Shown here piece by piece: positions 12,283 through 22,175 of a stretch of DNA of 64,000 nucleotides; the stretch's first letter is position 1, and the number at the start of each line of letters is the position of its first letter. The stretch is from Harmothoe impar (Eukaryota > Annelida > Polychaeta > Phyllodocida > Polynoidae). The notes under the pieces are model-generated. The model was not told the origin of the DNA, searched no databases, and was given only the letters and a program-made list of their open reading frames with translations. The DNA lies in NCBI GenBank assembly GCA_947462335.1, contig OX381717.1:14375166-14439165 (forward strand), in the 5' to 3' direction. The position numbers were made by a program, and so were the translations under genes.

Positions 12283-13257
12283 TTATCTCAAACCACATAT
12301 ATTATCCGCTACCAACCGGTCTAAATTAATACGAGAAGACAAAGGTTTTGCTAAATAAATTAAAGCAGTTAGAGAAGCCCAATCCCCTGTCTGTCTAATG
12401 TCCTCTAACGGGACACCACACTGGTGAAGAAAAGCGGCCCCAGCCCTTCTTAGAGAATGTATCCCCGCCCCCGGTAAGTCCATCTCAACCGCTTTCAACA
12501 ATCTTTTCATATATTTCAACAGTACCGGGTAAGTCAAAGGTACCGACACTGAACCCCTTTGCAATAAAAATACAGGTGAATCAGGGTGAGAAGCTGGCAT
12601 ATCACAAAAATGTTTACGTAATAAAGTCACAGCACATAAAGGTGACCCTTTTGCCACAGTAATAGGAATTAAATGTAATCTCTGACCATACTGTATCGTT
12701 TTTGAACTAGAGACTTTTAACAACACACCCCAAGGCCTAAAACGTAGAGATTTTCTCCTCAAATAATGACCATCCAGTTGTAAATTATTTGGGACTAAAT
12801 TACATTTTCTCAATAGAGACCTGAAGCTTGTTACAATACACGCCCACATACAACGCTCATTTACATTCAACTGGTCTACACTCAAAGACATGTTCAACAA
12901 ATTTTCTAAAGTTAAAGTCACTCTAGTTGGAACTGGATCTCCTAACATTCGGCGCAGTCCCCTCATAGTAGTAATAAATATAAAATTCTTTCTGATTGCA
13001 GACACATCATAGCCAAAATACAGATTTAGACTAATAACACCCGACACATAATTGTCAATGCTCACATAACACAGTGCGTCTGATAAATGCATAATGAACC
13101 GACACATAGTATTAACTGTCGTAGGGACTACCGGTATTAACAATAGGGTACAGAAAAAAATATATCTTTTCCACTGTGACGCCTTGGTCCGCCAGGTGGA
13201 TGGCGCCCAACAATAGGACCTAACTTTCGCTGCTTTCTGATCCAGGGTCTGACGCAA
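12283..13257 (-). CDS. Tyrosine recombinase (YR) of Ngaro-type element
   Basis: This is the integrase of the element. It joins circular DNA to the target through a 3'-phosphotyrosine intermediate. The frame of 324 residues has the family's catalytic set: Arg in FRSLLRK, Lys in VSSSKTIQYG, HSLRR (HxxR), GDW, and the Tyr nucleophile in ALIYLAKPL near the C-terminus. No ATG stands at the 5' end. The frame overlaps the end of RT-RNase H by about 38 bases in a different phase, so it is probably made as part of a polyprotein by frameshifting or from an internal start. No stop or frameshift breaks the YR domain itself. Confidence 0.88.
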   Translation of the reverse strand: MRQTLDQKAAKVRSYCWAPSTWRTKASQWKRYIFFCTLLLIPVVPTTVNTMCRFIMHLSDALCYVSIDNYVSGVISLNLYFGYDVSAIRKNFIFITTMRGLRRMLGDPVPTRVTLTLENLLNMSLSVDQLNVNERCMWACIVTSFRSLLRKCNLVPNNLQLDGHYLRRKSLRFRPWGVLLKVSSSKTIQYGQRLHLIPITVAKGSPLCAVTLLRKHFCDMPASHPDSPVFLLQRGSVSVPLTYPVLLKYMKRLLKAVEMDLPGAGIHSLRRAGAAFLHQCGVPLEDIRQTGDWASLTALIYLAKPLSSRINLDRLVADNICGLR

Positions 13258-14941
13258 TAGGGAGGCATCTGAAACAGCAGAAACCCCTTGGAATCTTCAT
13301 ATCATTATCTAACAAACGAGAAAGGGCATCTGCCTCTACATTATCTTTACCAGGAATATGTTCTGCGACAATATGACAATTAAATAGAACACACATCCAG
13401 AAAATACGTCTCAATAATGACATAGCGACAACATTAATACTTCTACCGGTATTTAGACCAGTAACTACCTGAGTATTATCTGACAAGCATAGAATCTTAC
13501 AATTTCTCCAATAATAACCCCAACGCCAAAGAGCCTCCAACATGGGGTACAGCTCTTGAACGTTAATGTTGTCAGGGATTTCCACCTCCGGCATGTGACA
13601 TAAATGAGAATGACAATCTCCCTGCCCATCTAAATCAACATTCCATGCACCCGCCAGCCAATCACCATTGGCTACCACTCCATAGCCAGTCCCAGAGGCG
13701 TCCATATTAATAGTTAATTGTTCATGTACTCTTCGCCCCACCATCTTGGCCTCCCCATTAAACCAATGAGCGAAGTTCTGCCACCACTTTAAGTCCTCAA
13801 AGAAACCCTTACTCAAGGTTATTCTCCTCTTTTGTGGGGAAAAATTGCACAATAAACTGATCACACGATGGGAAAAAGTTCTACCCCCTCTAATGACTGT
13901 TGAGCAATGAGCCATTATTCCAGCAAGCCTCTGTAGTTGTCTCCGTGTCGCCTGACGGCGACCTTTAAAAAACGCGATTTCTTCATGCAGCTTGTGAATC
14001 TTGTCGTCGGGTAGTATCAATTTCATCTGTACCGTGTCAATGTTAATGCCCAAGTAGCGTTGTACTTGGGCGGGGGATAGCACTTTTTAAAATGCAATGT
14101 CAAATCCCAATGATCTCAGTAATGAATGTAGAGCCAACTGAGCTTCTTTACATTGTTCAAAAGTGTCTCCTATCACCAGAAAATCGTCTAGGTAATTGTA
14201 GCAGGTGAAACCACAACCTTTCATAAATCTAGACACCGAATCAGTGAGGCTGTTAAATATATATGGTGAAGCCCGAGCACCGAAACATAAAAAATTGTCT
14301 TCAATATAACAGTCTGTGCCCTCTACACACCACTTTAAACCTTGATATTTTCTATCGCAAGGCCTAATATGGCAAGTTCTATATGCTGATGCCACGTCAG
14401 TGACTGCTAGAAAGCAACCCGGGGTGAGGTCGTCACAGATGCTATCCATGCTGCAAAATTTAAAGTTTTGAAAGGTTTCAGACATATAATTGTTTATGGA
14501 TAGACCCTCCGGTTTACTGGCATCTGTAATGGGCCTATACCCACCGGAACTCTTCTCCACTGCCCCTAATGAGTGGATACAGTGTGGTTTTCTGTCCACT
14601 ATTGACAACTTCCCCCTTTCCAGTTCTTGCATAATAATACTGTCCATATGTGTGAAGGCCTCCTGACTAGCAGACTTATAGTTCTCACATTCATACGGTA
14701 CAACATCAGCGTGTGGATCTACGACCTTAAATCCATGAAGAACACCGTCCATGATAAACAAACTATTAATATCCCAATGGCCACAATACACATCACCACT
14801 CCCACCTGAGAGCATGTCCCGCCAACCGGCTGGTTTGAATTGTGACCTGACTCCGCTCACTACATGCGGTGCTGAAGCATTCCATAATGGCTTATAATTC
14901 ATATAACTACACATTAGATCATCAATGCTCTTAAAACACAT
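13220..14941 (-). pseudogene. RT-RNase H polyprotein with one in-frame stop
   Basis: Reverse transcriptase followed by RNase H of the Ngaro-type element. RT features: GYRPITDASKP, LAVTDVASAYR (motif A Asp), CFGARASPYIFN and YNYLDDFLVIG (the YxDD box). RNase H features: TINMDASGTGYG, LYPMLEALWRWG, CLSDNTQVV, HIPGKDNVEADALSR. The reading frame is continuous except for TAA at 14087-14089, between the RT thumb (GFDIAF) and LSPAQVQRYLGI. The frame is also open upstream of the first ATG (14941) across the gag stop, in the -1 phase relative to gag, so a -1 frameshift is a plausible way of expression. The single stop looks like a recent point mutation, though readthrough cannot be excluded. Confidence 0.87.
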
Positions 14942-14997
14942 CAACTCCTCGCACTTCGTGTAGCCATAATTGTCAAAATCTGACTCCCAGACCTGAT

Positions 14998-16308
14998 CTA
15001 GGCCTGGCGCTGACCCCCCCCCTGCTGACCTCGGTACTGAGGCTGTTGCTGAAGGTGCATGTTGTACTGTTGTTGTTGCTGTTGCTGATACTGTTGAGAC
15101 TGCTGCTGGTTGCCCTGGTACTGCTGGTTGCCATGGTTACAGCCTCCCTTCGCCCTGTGACTACCCCGGCACACACAACACACGTGAGCTTTGTGACATG
15201 GGTTATAGTTACAGTTGGTAAAGTTCCATGATGCGCAGATGTCATCTGGGCACCATATACGAGGGGATGACGCACCCCCGCCCCTGTTACTTGCACCCTG
15301 GTTACCGTTCTGCTTGTTCCCACCCTGGATCACACGCATAGCCTCTACATAGGCCCGTGTGCTTTCAATCCCAAAGTGGGTGGCATTCGACGTGTGTTCT
15401 GCTGCATGAAAGGCAATCCGACCCTCCACGACCTTTGACGTCACGTCATGCTCGTACTTAGCTACTGCCTTGGCGGTGTACGTTGGGCGTATCTCCTTCA
15501 AGGCAATATACTTGAAATGGTCAATATAACCCTTTAGGGAGAACCTCTCATCGTTAGCGGTGTGAACTGACTCCAGCACACATATCATCCCATACATGAG
15601 TTCCCGGTATGTCATTTCATCAAATGTTTTGTCATACGGGAGGTGGAAATCCGGTCTGATCCAATGCCGAGACCTTTTCTGACGTAGATTACCAAACACT
15701 CCCTGCTCACCTGCTTGATTGACACCGCCCGCTGTATCCCCCGCCAGCCCCAGAGCCTGAAGCCCAAGGCCGACGGACTTGAGTCCAGCCTGAAGAGTCG
15801 AGGCGGCCAAACTGGAGTCATCCCCCTGCACAAACGGTGACCCATCTGCGTAGAACAGTTGTGGCTGCCTCGGTTGGAACCCTGGAGGTGTTGAGGGGAC
15901 GTGCTGCCCCACATTCTGGAGAAAAGCAGCTGCAGGATCGGTGTTGACGTGCGAGCCGGAAGCGCCGCCATTTTGTGGCTGCCTAGCTGGTTGCTGGTGT
16001 GCGGGGTCCTGCACCGGCGGCGTCCCGATCTCATTCTCCAATTTATCGTTCTCCACATTTATCGCCGCTAATCTGTCCTCCAACTTGCGTAATTCCTGTT
16101 TCTGCTTGAGTAACGTTTGCTTCTCCTCTGCCAACGCTATCTGTTTCTGCAAAATGTCCTGCCGATCGATGCTCGGTGATTGTGGTTCTTCGATTTTGTC
16201 GGTTTCCTCCTCCAAATCGACTTTTGTAACCACCCTAGTTTCTCCACATTGAGGGCAAGCTGCCTTCCTGTGGTCATATTCAAAATCACAAGCATGGCAT
16301 GGCTTCAT
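14998..16308 (-). CDS. Gag-like protein of Ngaro-type element
   Basis: Presumed nucleic-acid-binding structural protein, 436 residues from the ATG at 16306-16308, which lies immediately inside repeat A1. I chose this start over upstream codons because those lie within the repeat. An N-terminal zinc-ribbon-like knuckle (C4, C7, C18, C21) is followed by a predicted coiled coil (about residues 40-95, LxEEKQTLLKQKQELRKLEDRL), a Pro/Gln-rich linker, and a gag core around 'LPYDKTFDEMTYRELMYGM'. A Cys/His cluster follows near residue 370 (CASWNFTNCNYNPCHKAHVCC), typical of DIRS/Ngaro gag proteins. It ends in a Gln-rich tail with CAG/CTG-like runs. The frame is intact. Confidence 0.85.
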   Translation of the reverse strand: MKPCHACDFEYDHRKAACPQCGETRVVTKVDLEEETDKIEEPQSPSIDRQDILQKQIALAEEKQTLLKQKQELRKLEDRLAAINVENDKLENEIGTPPVQDPAHQQPARQPQNGGASGSHVNTDPAAAFLQNVGQHVPSTPPGFQPRQPQLFYADGSPFVQGDDSSLAASTLQAGLKSVGLGLQALGLAGDTAGGVNQAGEQGVFGNLRQKRSRHWIRPDFHLPYDKTFDEMTYRELMYGMICVLESVHTANDERFSLKGYIDHFKYIALKEIRPTYTAKAVAKYEHDVTSKVVEGRIAFHAAEHTSNATHFGIESTRAYVEAMRVIQGGNKQNGNQGASNRGGGASSPRIWCPDDICASWNFTNCNYNPCHKAHVCCVCRGSHRAKGGCNHGNQQYQGNQQQSQQYQQQQQQQYNMHLQQQPQYRGQQGGGQRQA

Positions 16309-16545
16309 AATAATAATCCTGAAGCGTGCACGCAGTATAGACAAACGTCAACCTCTCTGGGCGACAAGCAGGACAGCAATAAACAAAGCCTGGCGCGCCG
16401 GTTGCCCCTGACAACCTAGTACCTGGCTCCACCACCAGAGGGGGCGGCAGTGAAGGTAATACCTGAAGTATGGAGTAACCCCAACTCCCACTAGAGGGCC
16501 CCCTATGTACCAATACTAGAAACATACTCGTCTGTTTCAATACAT
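16309..16545 (-). repeat. Split direct repeat A1 (element 5' end)
   Basis: 237 bases matching A2. It probably carries the promoter. The short ORFs in A1 and A2 are copies of each other and are not genes. Confidence 0.92.
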
Positions 16546-17111
16546 ATACAGTGGAAAGGCACTTTTTAGATACTTTTCAGGCCTTTTGGGGCAGCAAAAG
16601 TCCGAAAAAAGTCGAAAAAAGAGGATCCACTCTCGACGAGATTATTTATGTCCCGCGACATTCGACTAAGAACACTACATTTTAGCCCTCAAGCCCTTCC
16701 TTGTTTTCTTATTTCCTTTTCTATTTTGATTATATTCTTTTGTCAACTGCTATGTCCAGAACTTGACTGCTATCGATATGTATGGAATGCTGAACCCTAT
16801 ATTAGTGCAGGACTATAACATCTGTCTTGCACAACTGTCTATTTGATTTGTAGGCCTACATACTCATCTGTATTTACATATTCATTCATGATGCATTTAT
16901 ATACAAATGTTCAGATACGCCATGTTTTGCGCGAATACCCATAAAATCTGTTATATGATGGAAAGTGATATTTAAATCTCTGTAGAGATGAATTAATACA
17001 ATAAACAGGAAGAAAAGTGGTCGTATGTTGAAACACTATTCCGCATTAGCGAGATACAGTGGCTCCACCTTTTGGACCACTGGTCACAATCATAACCCTT
17101 TGCTATGCAAG
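16546..17111. other. End of minisatellite and gene-free spacer
   Basis: The first 45 bases continue the minisatellite. The rest is unique DNA without an ORF of note. Confidence 0.6.
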
Positions 17112-17525
17112 AACCAGCTCAGCCAAATCTCGTGGCCGAGATTAGGGTACAAGCAGGGTGCAGGTATTGTGAATAGCTTGTGACTGGACAATACTCATAT
17201 CACCTTGTCCAGGACAGGGTAGTGGTTAGCACTGTGGACTCATAATGCTGGGAGCCCAAGTTCAAATCCCTATATATTTCTAAATTTTCTTTAGTATTAT
17301 GAATAATGTATTCTGTTTCCAAAATAGCTTTACTTATAAATTTGATTACCATGCATTGCCTGGAAGAGAATTGAACTCAGGTACTCTGCATCATGAGTCC
17401 ACAGTGCTAACCACTACCCTATCCAGGACTAGGTGATACAAGTATTGCCCAGTTACAAGCTATTCACAATACCTGCACCTTGCTTGTACCCTAATCTCGG
17501 CCACGAGATTTGGCTAAGCTGGTTG
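17112..17525. repeat. Inverted pair of tRNA-derived (SINE-like) repeats
   Basis: The arms 17112-17275 and 17362-17525 are reverse complements at high identity. Each contains a tRNA-like body: 17206-17271 (plus) has gtagtggttagcact, an anticodon-like loop CTCATAA and the B-box-like 'gttcaaatccc'. 17365-17428 (minus) mirrors it. The acceptor stems do not pair, so these are tRNA-derived repeats and not functional tRNA genes. Confidence 0.8.
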
Positions 17526-17744
17526 CTGTGGGTACTGGGAATAGGCCTAGTACCAGAGGAAATGGCGCTGACCACTGATCATCTCGCTAAGGCCCTATAC
17601 ATGTGCACTGCGTCATTTTGTGCCTCCTGCTGCTTACACACCCTGGTGGCGCCATCTGAAGGCATCTACAGGAACATTGGTCTCATCCATGACTGCTGGT
17701 TGTTTCACTCATCTGTATCCAAGGTCCAACTTGGGACATATTAA

Positions 17745-18069
17745 GGGAGTGTTCATTTATTATTTACAGGGGGGGTGGGGGGTGGTGGGTTTGGGGGGGG
17801 CGTAAAAATTTCCGACCCCTCCTGAGGGGGGGGCGTAAAAAATTCTGACCCCTCTTGAGGGGGGGGGGCGTAAAAATTTAAGCCCCTTTTTAGCAAAAAA
17901 GCCCGCGCGTTACTATAGTTCAAAGGGGGGGGGCCAACATTTGTCGGCGCCTTCGGCGAGGGGGGCCGCGAATCGTTCCACGCACACTCAAGGGGGGGCG
18001 TAAATTTTTTTTGCCCCTCCGCGCGAAATCTCACCACCCCCCCCCTGTAATTAATAAATGAACACTCCC
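17745..18069. mobile_element. Foldback MITE with G-rich core, TTAA-like target
   Basis: The terminal inverted repeats are gggagtgttcatttattatttacagggg and its near complement ending at 18069 (ccctgtaattaataaatgaacactccc). They are flanked by TTAA on the left and TAAA on the right. Inside are three GGGGGGCGTAAAAATT-type subrepeats. A partial relative lies at 11393-11547. No coding capacity. Confidence 0.75.
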
Positions 18070-18439
18070 TAAAGCTACACTCTCGCCAACGTATAGGAGC
18101 ATTTGTGGGTAAATATGGGTTTGAAATACTAAATTCCACATGCAGCATTGTCTTTTACTAAAATCAACAGGGGATATGGGCCTCATTGACATAGAAAATA
18201 TCTCAAAATAAACGGGGGTGAAATTCATCAATTATAAGGGGGTAATTGTAAACGGCAGCTGGATCATCCAGTATACAGACTTTATAATAAGTTTTATTTT
18301 TTTGAAATACAAGATTTCCTATGCTTTAGCACTGAAGGGCCGTATTCAATGCCCCCCATTGAATACAATGTGGCCATATTCAATGGGCTGGAAAATATTA
18401 ATTTTCTTCATTAAATGGCTTCAAATAAAAAATGAACAC

Positions 18440-18750
18440 AAATGCCAACTACATTGATACTGTCTCTGATGTATTTCACTCGTGGGGGGGAGACCAAAAA
18501 CAAATTGGACCTCTCTTGAAAAGAAATGCACCCCTTTTTAGCGAAAAAGCACTGCAATTACTGTAACTCAAAGGGGTAGGCCGCACTCAAATTCAACTTG
18601 CCTATTGGGGGACCAAAAAAATGTCAACCCCTCCCATGGGGGGAGCAAAACAACTTCAACCTGCTCACACGAAAATCGGCTTCGTGGGATATGGCCCCAG
18701 CCCCCACTCGTGAAATACAACAGAGACAGTATCAATGGGCGTTGGCATTT
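18440..18750. mobile_element. MITE with ~45-bp terminal inverted repeats
   Basis: The left end AAATGCCAACtacATTGATACTGTCTCTG and the right end CAGAGACAGTATCAAT…GTTGGCATTT are complementary, and the match continues through 'tatttcactcgtggggg'. The element is 311 bases and non-coding. Confidence 0.75.
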
Positions 18751-20640
18751 GTCTAAATATTTATGCTGCTAAGTTTGAATTTCGTGTTTCACCGTAGTAG
18801 TATCATGAGGACCCTAGACACCTGCAAGTCAGAAGTGGAAGCTGAAGCAGGAGATCCGTGGATGAGGTTTGCACTCCAGGTTTAGAAACCCCTGCTGACA
18901 GGAAGTCCAGGTTGGTGATCTCGGTGATCGATCTGGCAACCAGAAATGGTTGTTTTAGTGAAAGTATGCATGGTGAATATTTTCTGATGGTATAATACTA
19001 TTCCTTGACCCTGAAAAATGTGGGTATAGGCGCCATTGGTTACCATACTCCATTTAGTTGTGAAGTAATTAAAGGCAGTACAATTGTGAGGAATGGTGCT
19101 ACGAAAATGGCTGCCATAGCCAAACTAAAGTAAACTATTTCATTCTCATTGCATAGTAGTAGTAATATCTGTGACCCTGAAAATATAGGTATAGACACCT
19201 TATTTGTTGGAGTACTGTATTTAGTTTGATGAAGCTGAAGAAAAATGATATTTTTGTAATGGCCGACTAAAATTGGCTGCCACAGCCATAATAATGGGTT
19301 TTCTCAGTGGTCCCACCTCTCAAATTCATAGCATCGATATGGAGTGCAAGCATGAGCAGTTTCACGCTTTTATGAAAGAATTCACACCTTCATCATATAT
19401 TGCCTGGACTATATTAGTTATACATACAGTAGTTCCTCTATAAGAAACTAGATGGTGGGTGTGTGAAGCTCACATAGTTAGTCTATACTGTAAGTGTAGA
19501 TATTATTGTGTGTATACATTTTCGCGAATTTGCCAAAAAGGACATATTCACTGGTAGTAAAATTCACGGATTTCAAAGTTTTGGCTCTTAAATTCAATGC
19601 TGTAATTAATATTCACGCTGTACCCAGCTCATACAATAAGGTGTAGGCCTACCCAGTTGTAGCAGCATAGGATTGATCAGCATACGGTCACTGTGTGGTT
19701 GACAGAGTTAGCTGGGTTAGTTATATATATACGCCTACTGATACAGGAATATTGTTGTATGTTAGTAGGAAGTTGCAAAAACCCAGCAGTAGCGCCGACT
19801 AAGGACCCACTTCTGTGACCCGATTTACACTGCCCCTGAGAGAGCTCCACTTGGCACCTCTCACAAAAAACCCTTTCCTGACCTTAATTACTGACCTACA
19901 AACACGGTAGGGGCCTCTTCCTTTTCACAAAATGAAGGTGGTTAATATGAATGCAGTCATCCTGGGATATCTGTTATAGTTTCAGATTGGTGTTGATTGA
20001 AACATTAATTTGACTTTCTTCATGTCGAAATGTAATGAAAAAATAGAGATTTTTCAAGATTGTACCCATGGGAATGTTGGTTATTATATTAGTAATGGCA
20101 TATGTGAAATTCAGGTTTTTCTGACCAAGCCCCATGCCTCCTATGGACAGATAAATAGAAATAGTGAGGTCAAATGGCATTTTTAATTACGTCAAAGGTC
20201 ACCAGGCATATGTATAATTAGGTCACAATGTCCCACTTAATGCCAGCAAAACACTTTTGTTAAATTTTATATGAGGATATGCATTTACAGCTGGAAATTC
20301 AAAAAATACCAACCAGATTCTCCTCTCTATTCTGACCAGTTTACATCACAGAAATGATTCAACTTAACAATTGCGTCCATCCTGATTGCATAGGAACTAG
20401 ATGGAGTAGGAAGATGATCAATATAGTTCTGGAAATCTATCACAATGCTCTATTAGGCTAGCCCAATTCCATAATATTTAGCACATTTTTGAAATTTTAT
20501 GCAACTCCCTAAGTTAGACTATAATTATAGAGTTATAGGAAGAACCTGGCTGAGACCTCACTCAGAGCACATGTCAATGTTTACATTCAGCACTTCCTGT
20601 GGGGCATGTGCAGAGACAACAGGAAGCAGCCACCATTCTA
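18751..20640. other. Gene-free spacer
   Basis: Two loosely similar blocks (18990-19090 and 19165-19240, each with 'gaccctgaaaa…ataggtatag') suggest an old repeat. Nothing else stands out. Confidence 0.5.
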
Positions 20641-20781
20641 TAAACAAACAGACAACTGGGCCACTCACAACAGCACAAAGTCTGATCTGTCCTAAACCAG
20701 TTCTGCAACGCAGTGTGTGCAACCCCATTCTCCTCACATTAGAGCCTTACTGCAAGGGCTTACTGCATGACAGAAGTGAAG
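20640..20781 (+). other. Possible 5' noncoding exon of BTB gene 1 (weak)
   Basis: A good donor (GAAG|GTGAGTGT, exon end 20781) sits upstream of the intron-borne minisatellite, at a place comparable with the better-supported 5' exons of genes 2 and 3. There is no sequence match to those exons, so this is only a positional guess. Confidence 0.2.
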
Positions 20782-20904
20782 GTGAGTGTTTGTCAGAGAC
20801 GGTCTAAGAAGGTCTAAGCTGTACGTCAAGCTGTGTGAAAGTAGCTACATGTACTAGTAGGTCAGTGTAGTGGGGGCTTATATCAGCCTCCTGGGGCAGA
20901 GTAA

Positions 20905-20926
20905 CGTGTGTGTGTGTGTGTGTGTA
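20905..20926 (+). repeat. (GT)n microsatellite
   Basis: About ten GT dinucleotides. Confidence 0.9.
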
Positions 20927-21040
20927 GATAATACTAGGGAGGCCTGGCCCACTTATCACATACTACATATACTTTATAATGTACAGCCCTGTATATGCAG
21001 GCAGTGCCAACCCATAAAACCATGCACATGTTAGGCAAGC

Positions 21041-21988
21041 GTGCAGCTGTATGATAACCATGTAGCTGTATGGTAACCGTGTAGCTGTACGGCAACTGTA
21101 CATCTGTATGGTTACCATGCAGTTGTATATAACCATGCAGCTGTATGGTAAACGTGTACCTGTATGGTAACCATGCACCGGGATGGTAGCCATGTACCTG
21201 TATGGTAACCATGCACCTGCATGGTAACCATGCACCTGGATGGTAACCATGCACCTGCATGGTAACCATGCACCTGGATGGTAACCATGCCCCTGTATGG
21301 TAACCATGCCCCTGTATGGTAACCATGCACCTGTATGGTAACCAAGCACCTGTATGGTAACCAAGCACCTGGATGGTAACCAAGCACCTGTATGGTAACC
21401 AAGCACCTGGATGGTAACCATGCACCTGGATGGTAACCATGCACCTGGAGGGTAACCATGCACCTGGATGGTAACCATGCACCTGGAGGGTAACCATGCA
21501 CCTGGATGGTAACCATGCACCTGGAGGGTAACCATGCACCTGTATGGTAACCAAGCACCTGTATGGTAACCAAGCACCTGGATGGTAACCAAGCACCTGG
21601 ATGGTAACCAAGCACCTGTATGGTAACCATGCACCTGTATGGTAACCAAGCACCTGTATGGTAACCAAGCACCTGGATGGTAACCATGCACCTGCATGGT
21701 AACCATGCACCTGGAGGGTAACCATGCACCTGGATGGTAACCATGCACCTGGATGGTAACCATGCACCTGGATGGTAGGTAACCATGCACCTGGATGGTA
21801 ACCATGCCCCTGTATGGTAACCATGCACCTGTATGGTAACCATGCACCTGGATGGTAACCATGCACCTGTATGGTAACCATGCACCTGGATGGTAACCAT
21901 GCACCTGGATGGTAACCATGCACCTGGATGGTAACCATGCACCTGGATAGTAACCATGCACCTGGATGGTAACCATGCACCTGGATAG
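21041..21988 (+). repeat. Minisatellite, ~50 units of 19 bp
   Basis: The unit is atggtaaccatgcacctgg, with common variants at two or three sites (catgcac/caagcac, ggatgg/gtatgg/ggaggg). The left 130 bases are degenerate. Because 19 is not a multiple of 3, the minus strand is open in all three frames over 300-400 codons with the same 19-residue period. These ORFs are artefacts of the repeat. It lies just upstream of the BTB exon of gene 1. Confidence 0.95.
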
Positions 21989-22175
21989 TACATTGGACAT
22001 TGTGACATACTGCAAGTGCCCTCAATGGAATACTCCATAGATATCTAGAGAACCTCCTGGTCTTCAAACGCATTTTCAACTCCCCTTCTGTTCCTCCACT
22101 GTAGCTGCAGGACCACATGTGTAATAATACTGACATGTATATGTTTTCACAGTGCTCTGGCCACGTTCGAGAGAG

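Larger units (their letters stand above)
11816..16545 (-). mobile_element. Ngaro-type tyrosine-recombinase retrotransposon, complete
   Basis: 4730 bases, minus strand. From its 5' end (16545) the order is A1 repeat, gag, RT-RNase H, tyrosine recombinase, B1, A2, B2. A1 (16309-16545) equals A2 (11923-12159), and B1 (12160-12237) equals B2 (11816-11893). This split direct repeat layout is known for the Ngaro and PAT groups of the DIRS order. No adenine-methylase domain is visible, which favours Ngaro. No target duplication is present, as expected for recombinase-mediated insertion. One nonsense codon in RT-RNase H suggests this copy is not autonomous, although it is otherwise young: the repeats are virtually identical. 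Confidence 0.93.

Noticed and set aside
17206..17271. tRNA gene with CAT anticodon
   Set aside because: Poor acceptor and anticodon stems, duplicated in inverted orientation. Taken as SINE-like.
20934..22136. Minus-strand ORFs of 300-400 codons in three overlapping frames
   Set aside because: The 19-bp satellite is not divisible by 3 and lacks stops, so all three frames stay open with the same period. No codon structure or splice context.
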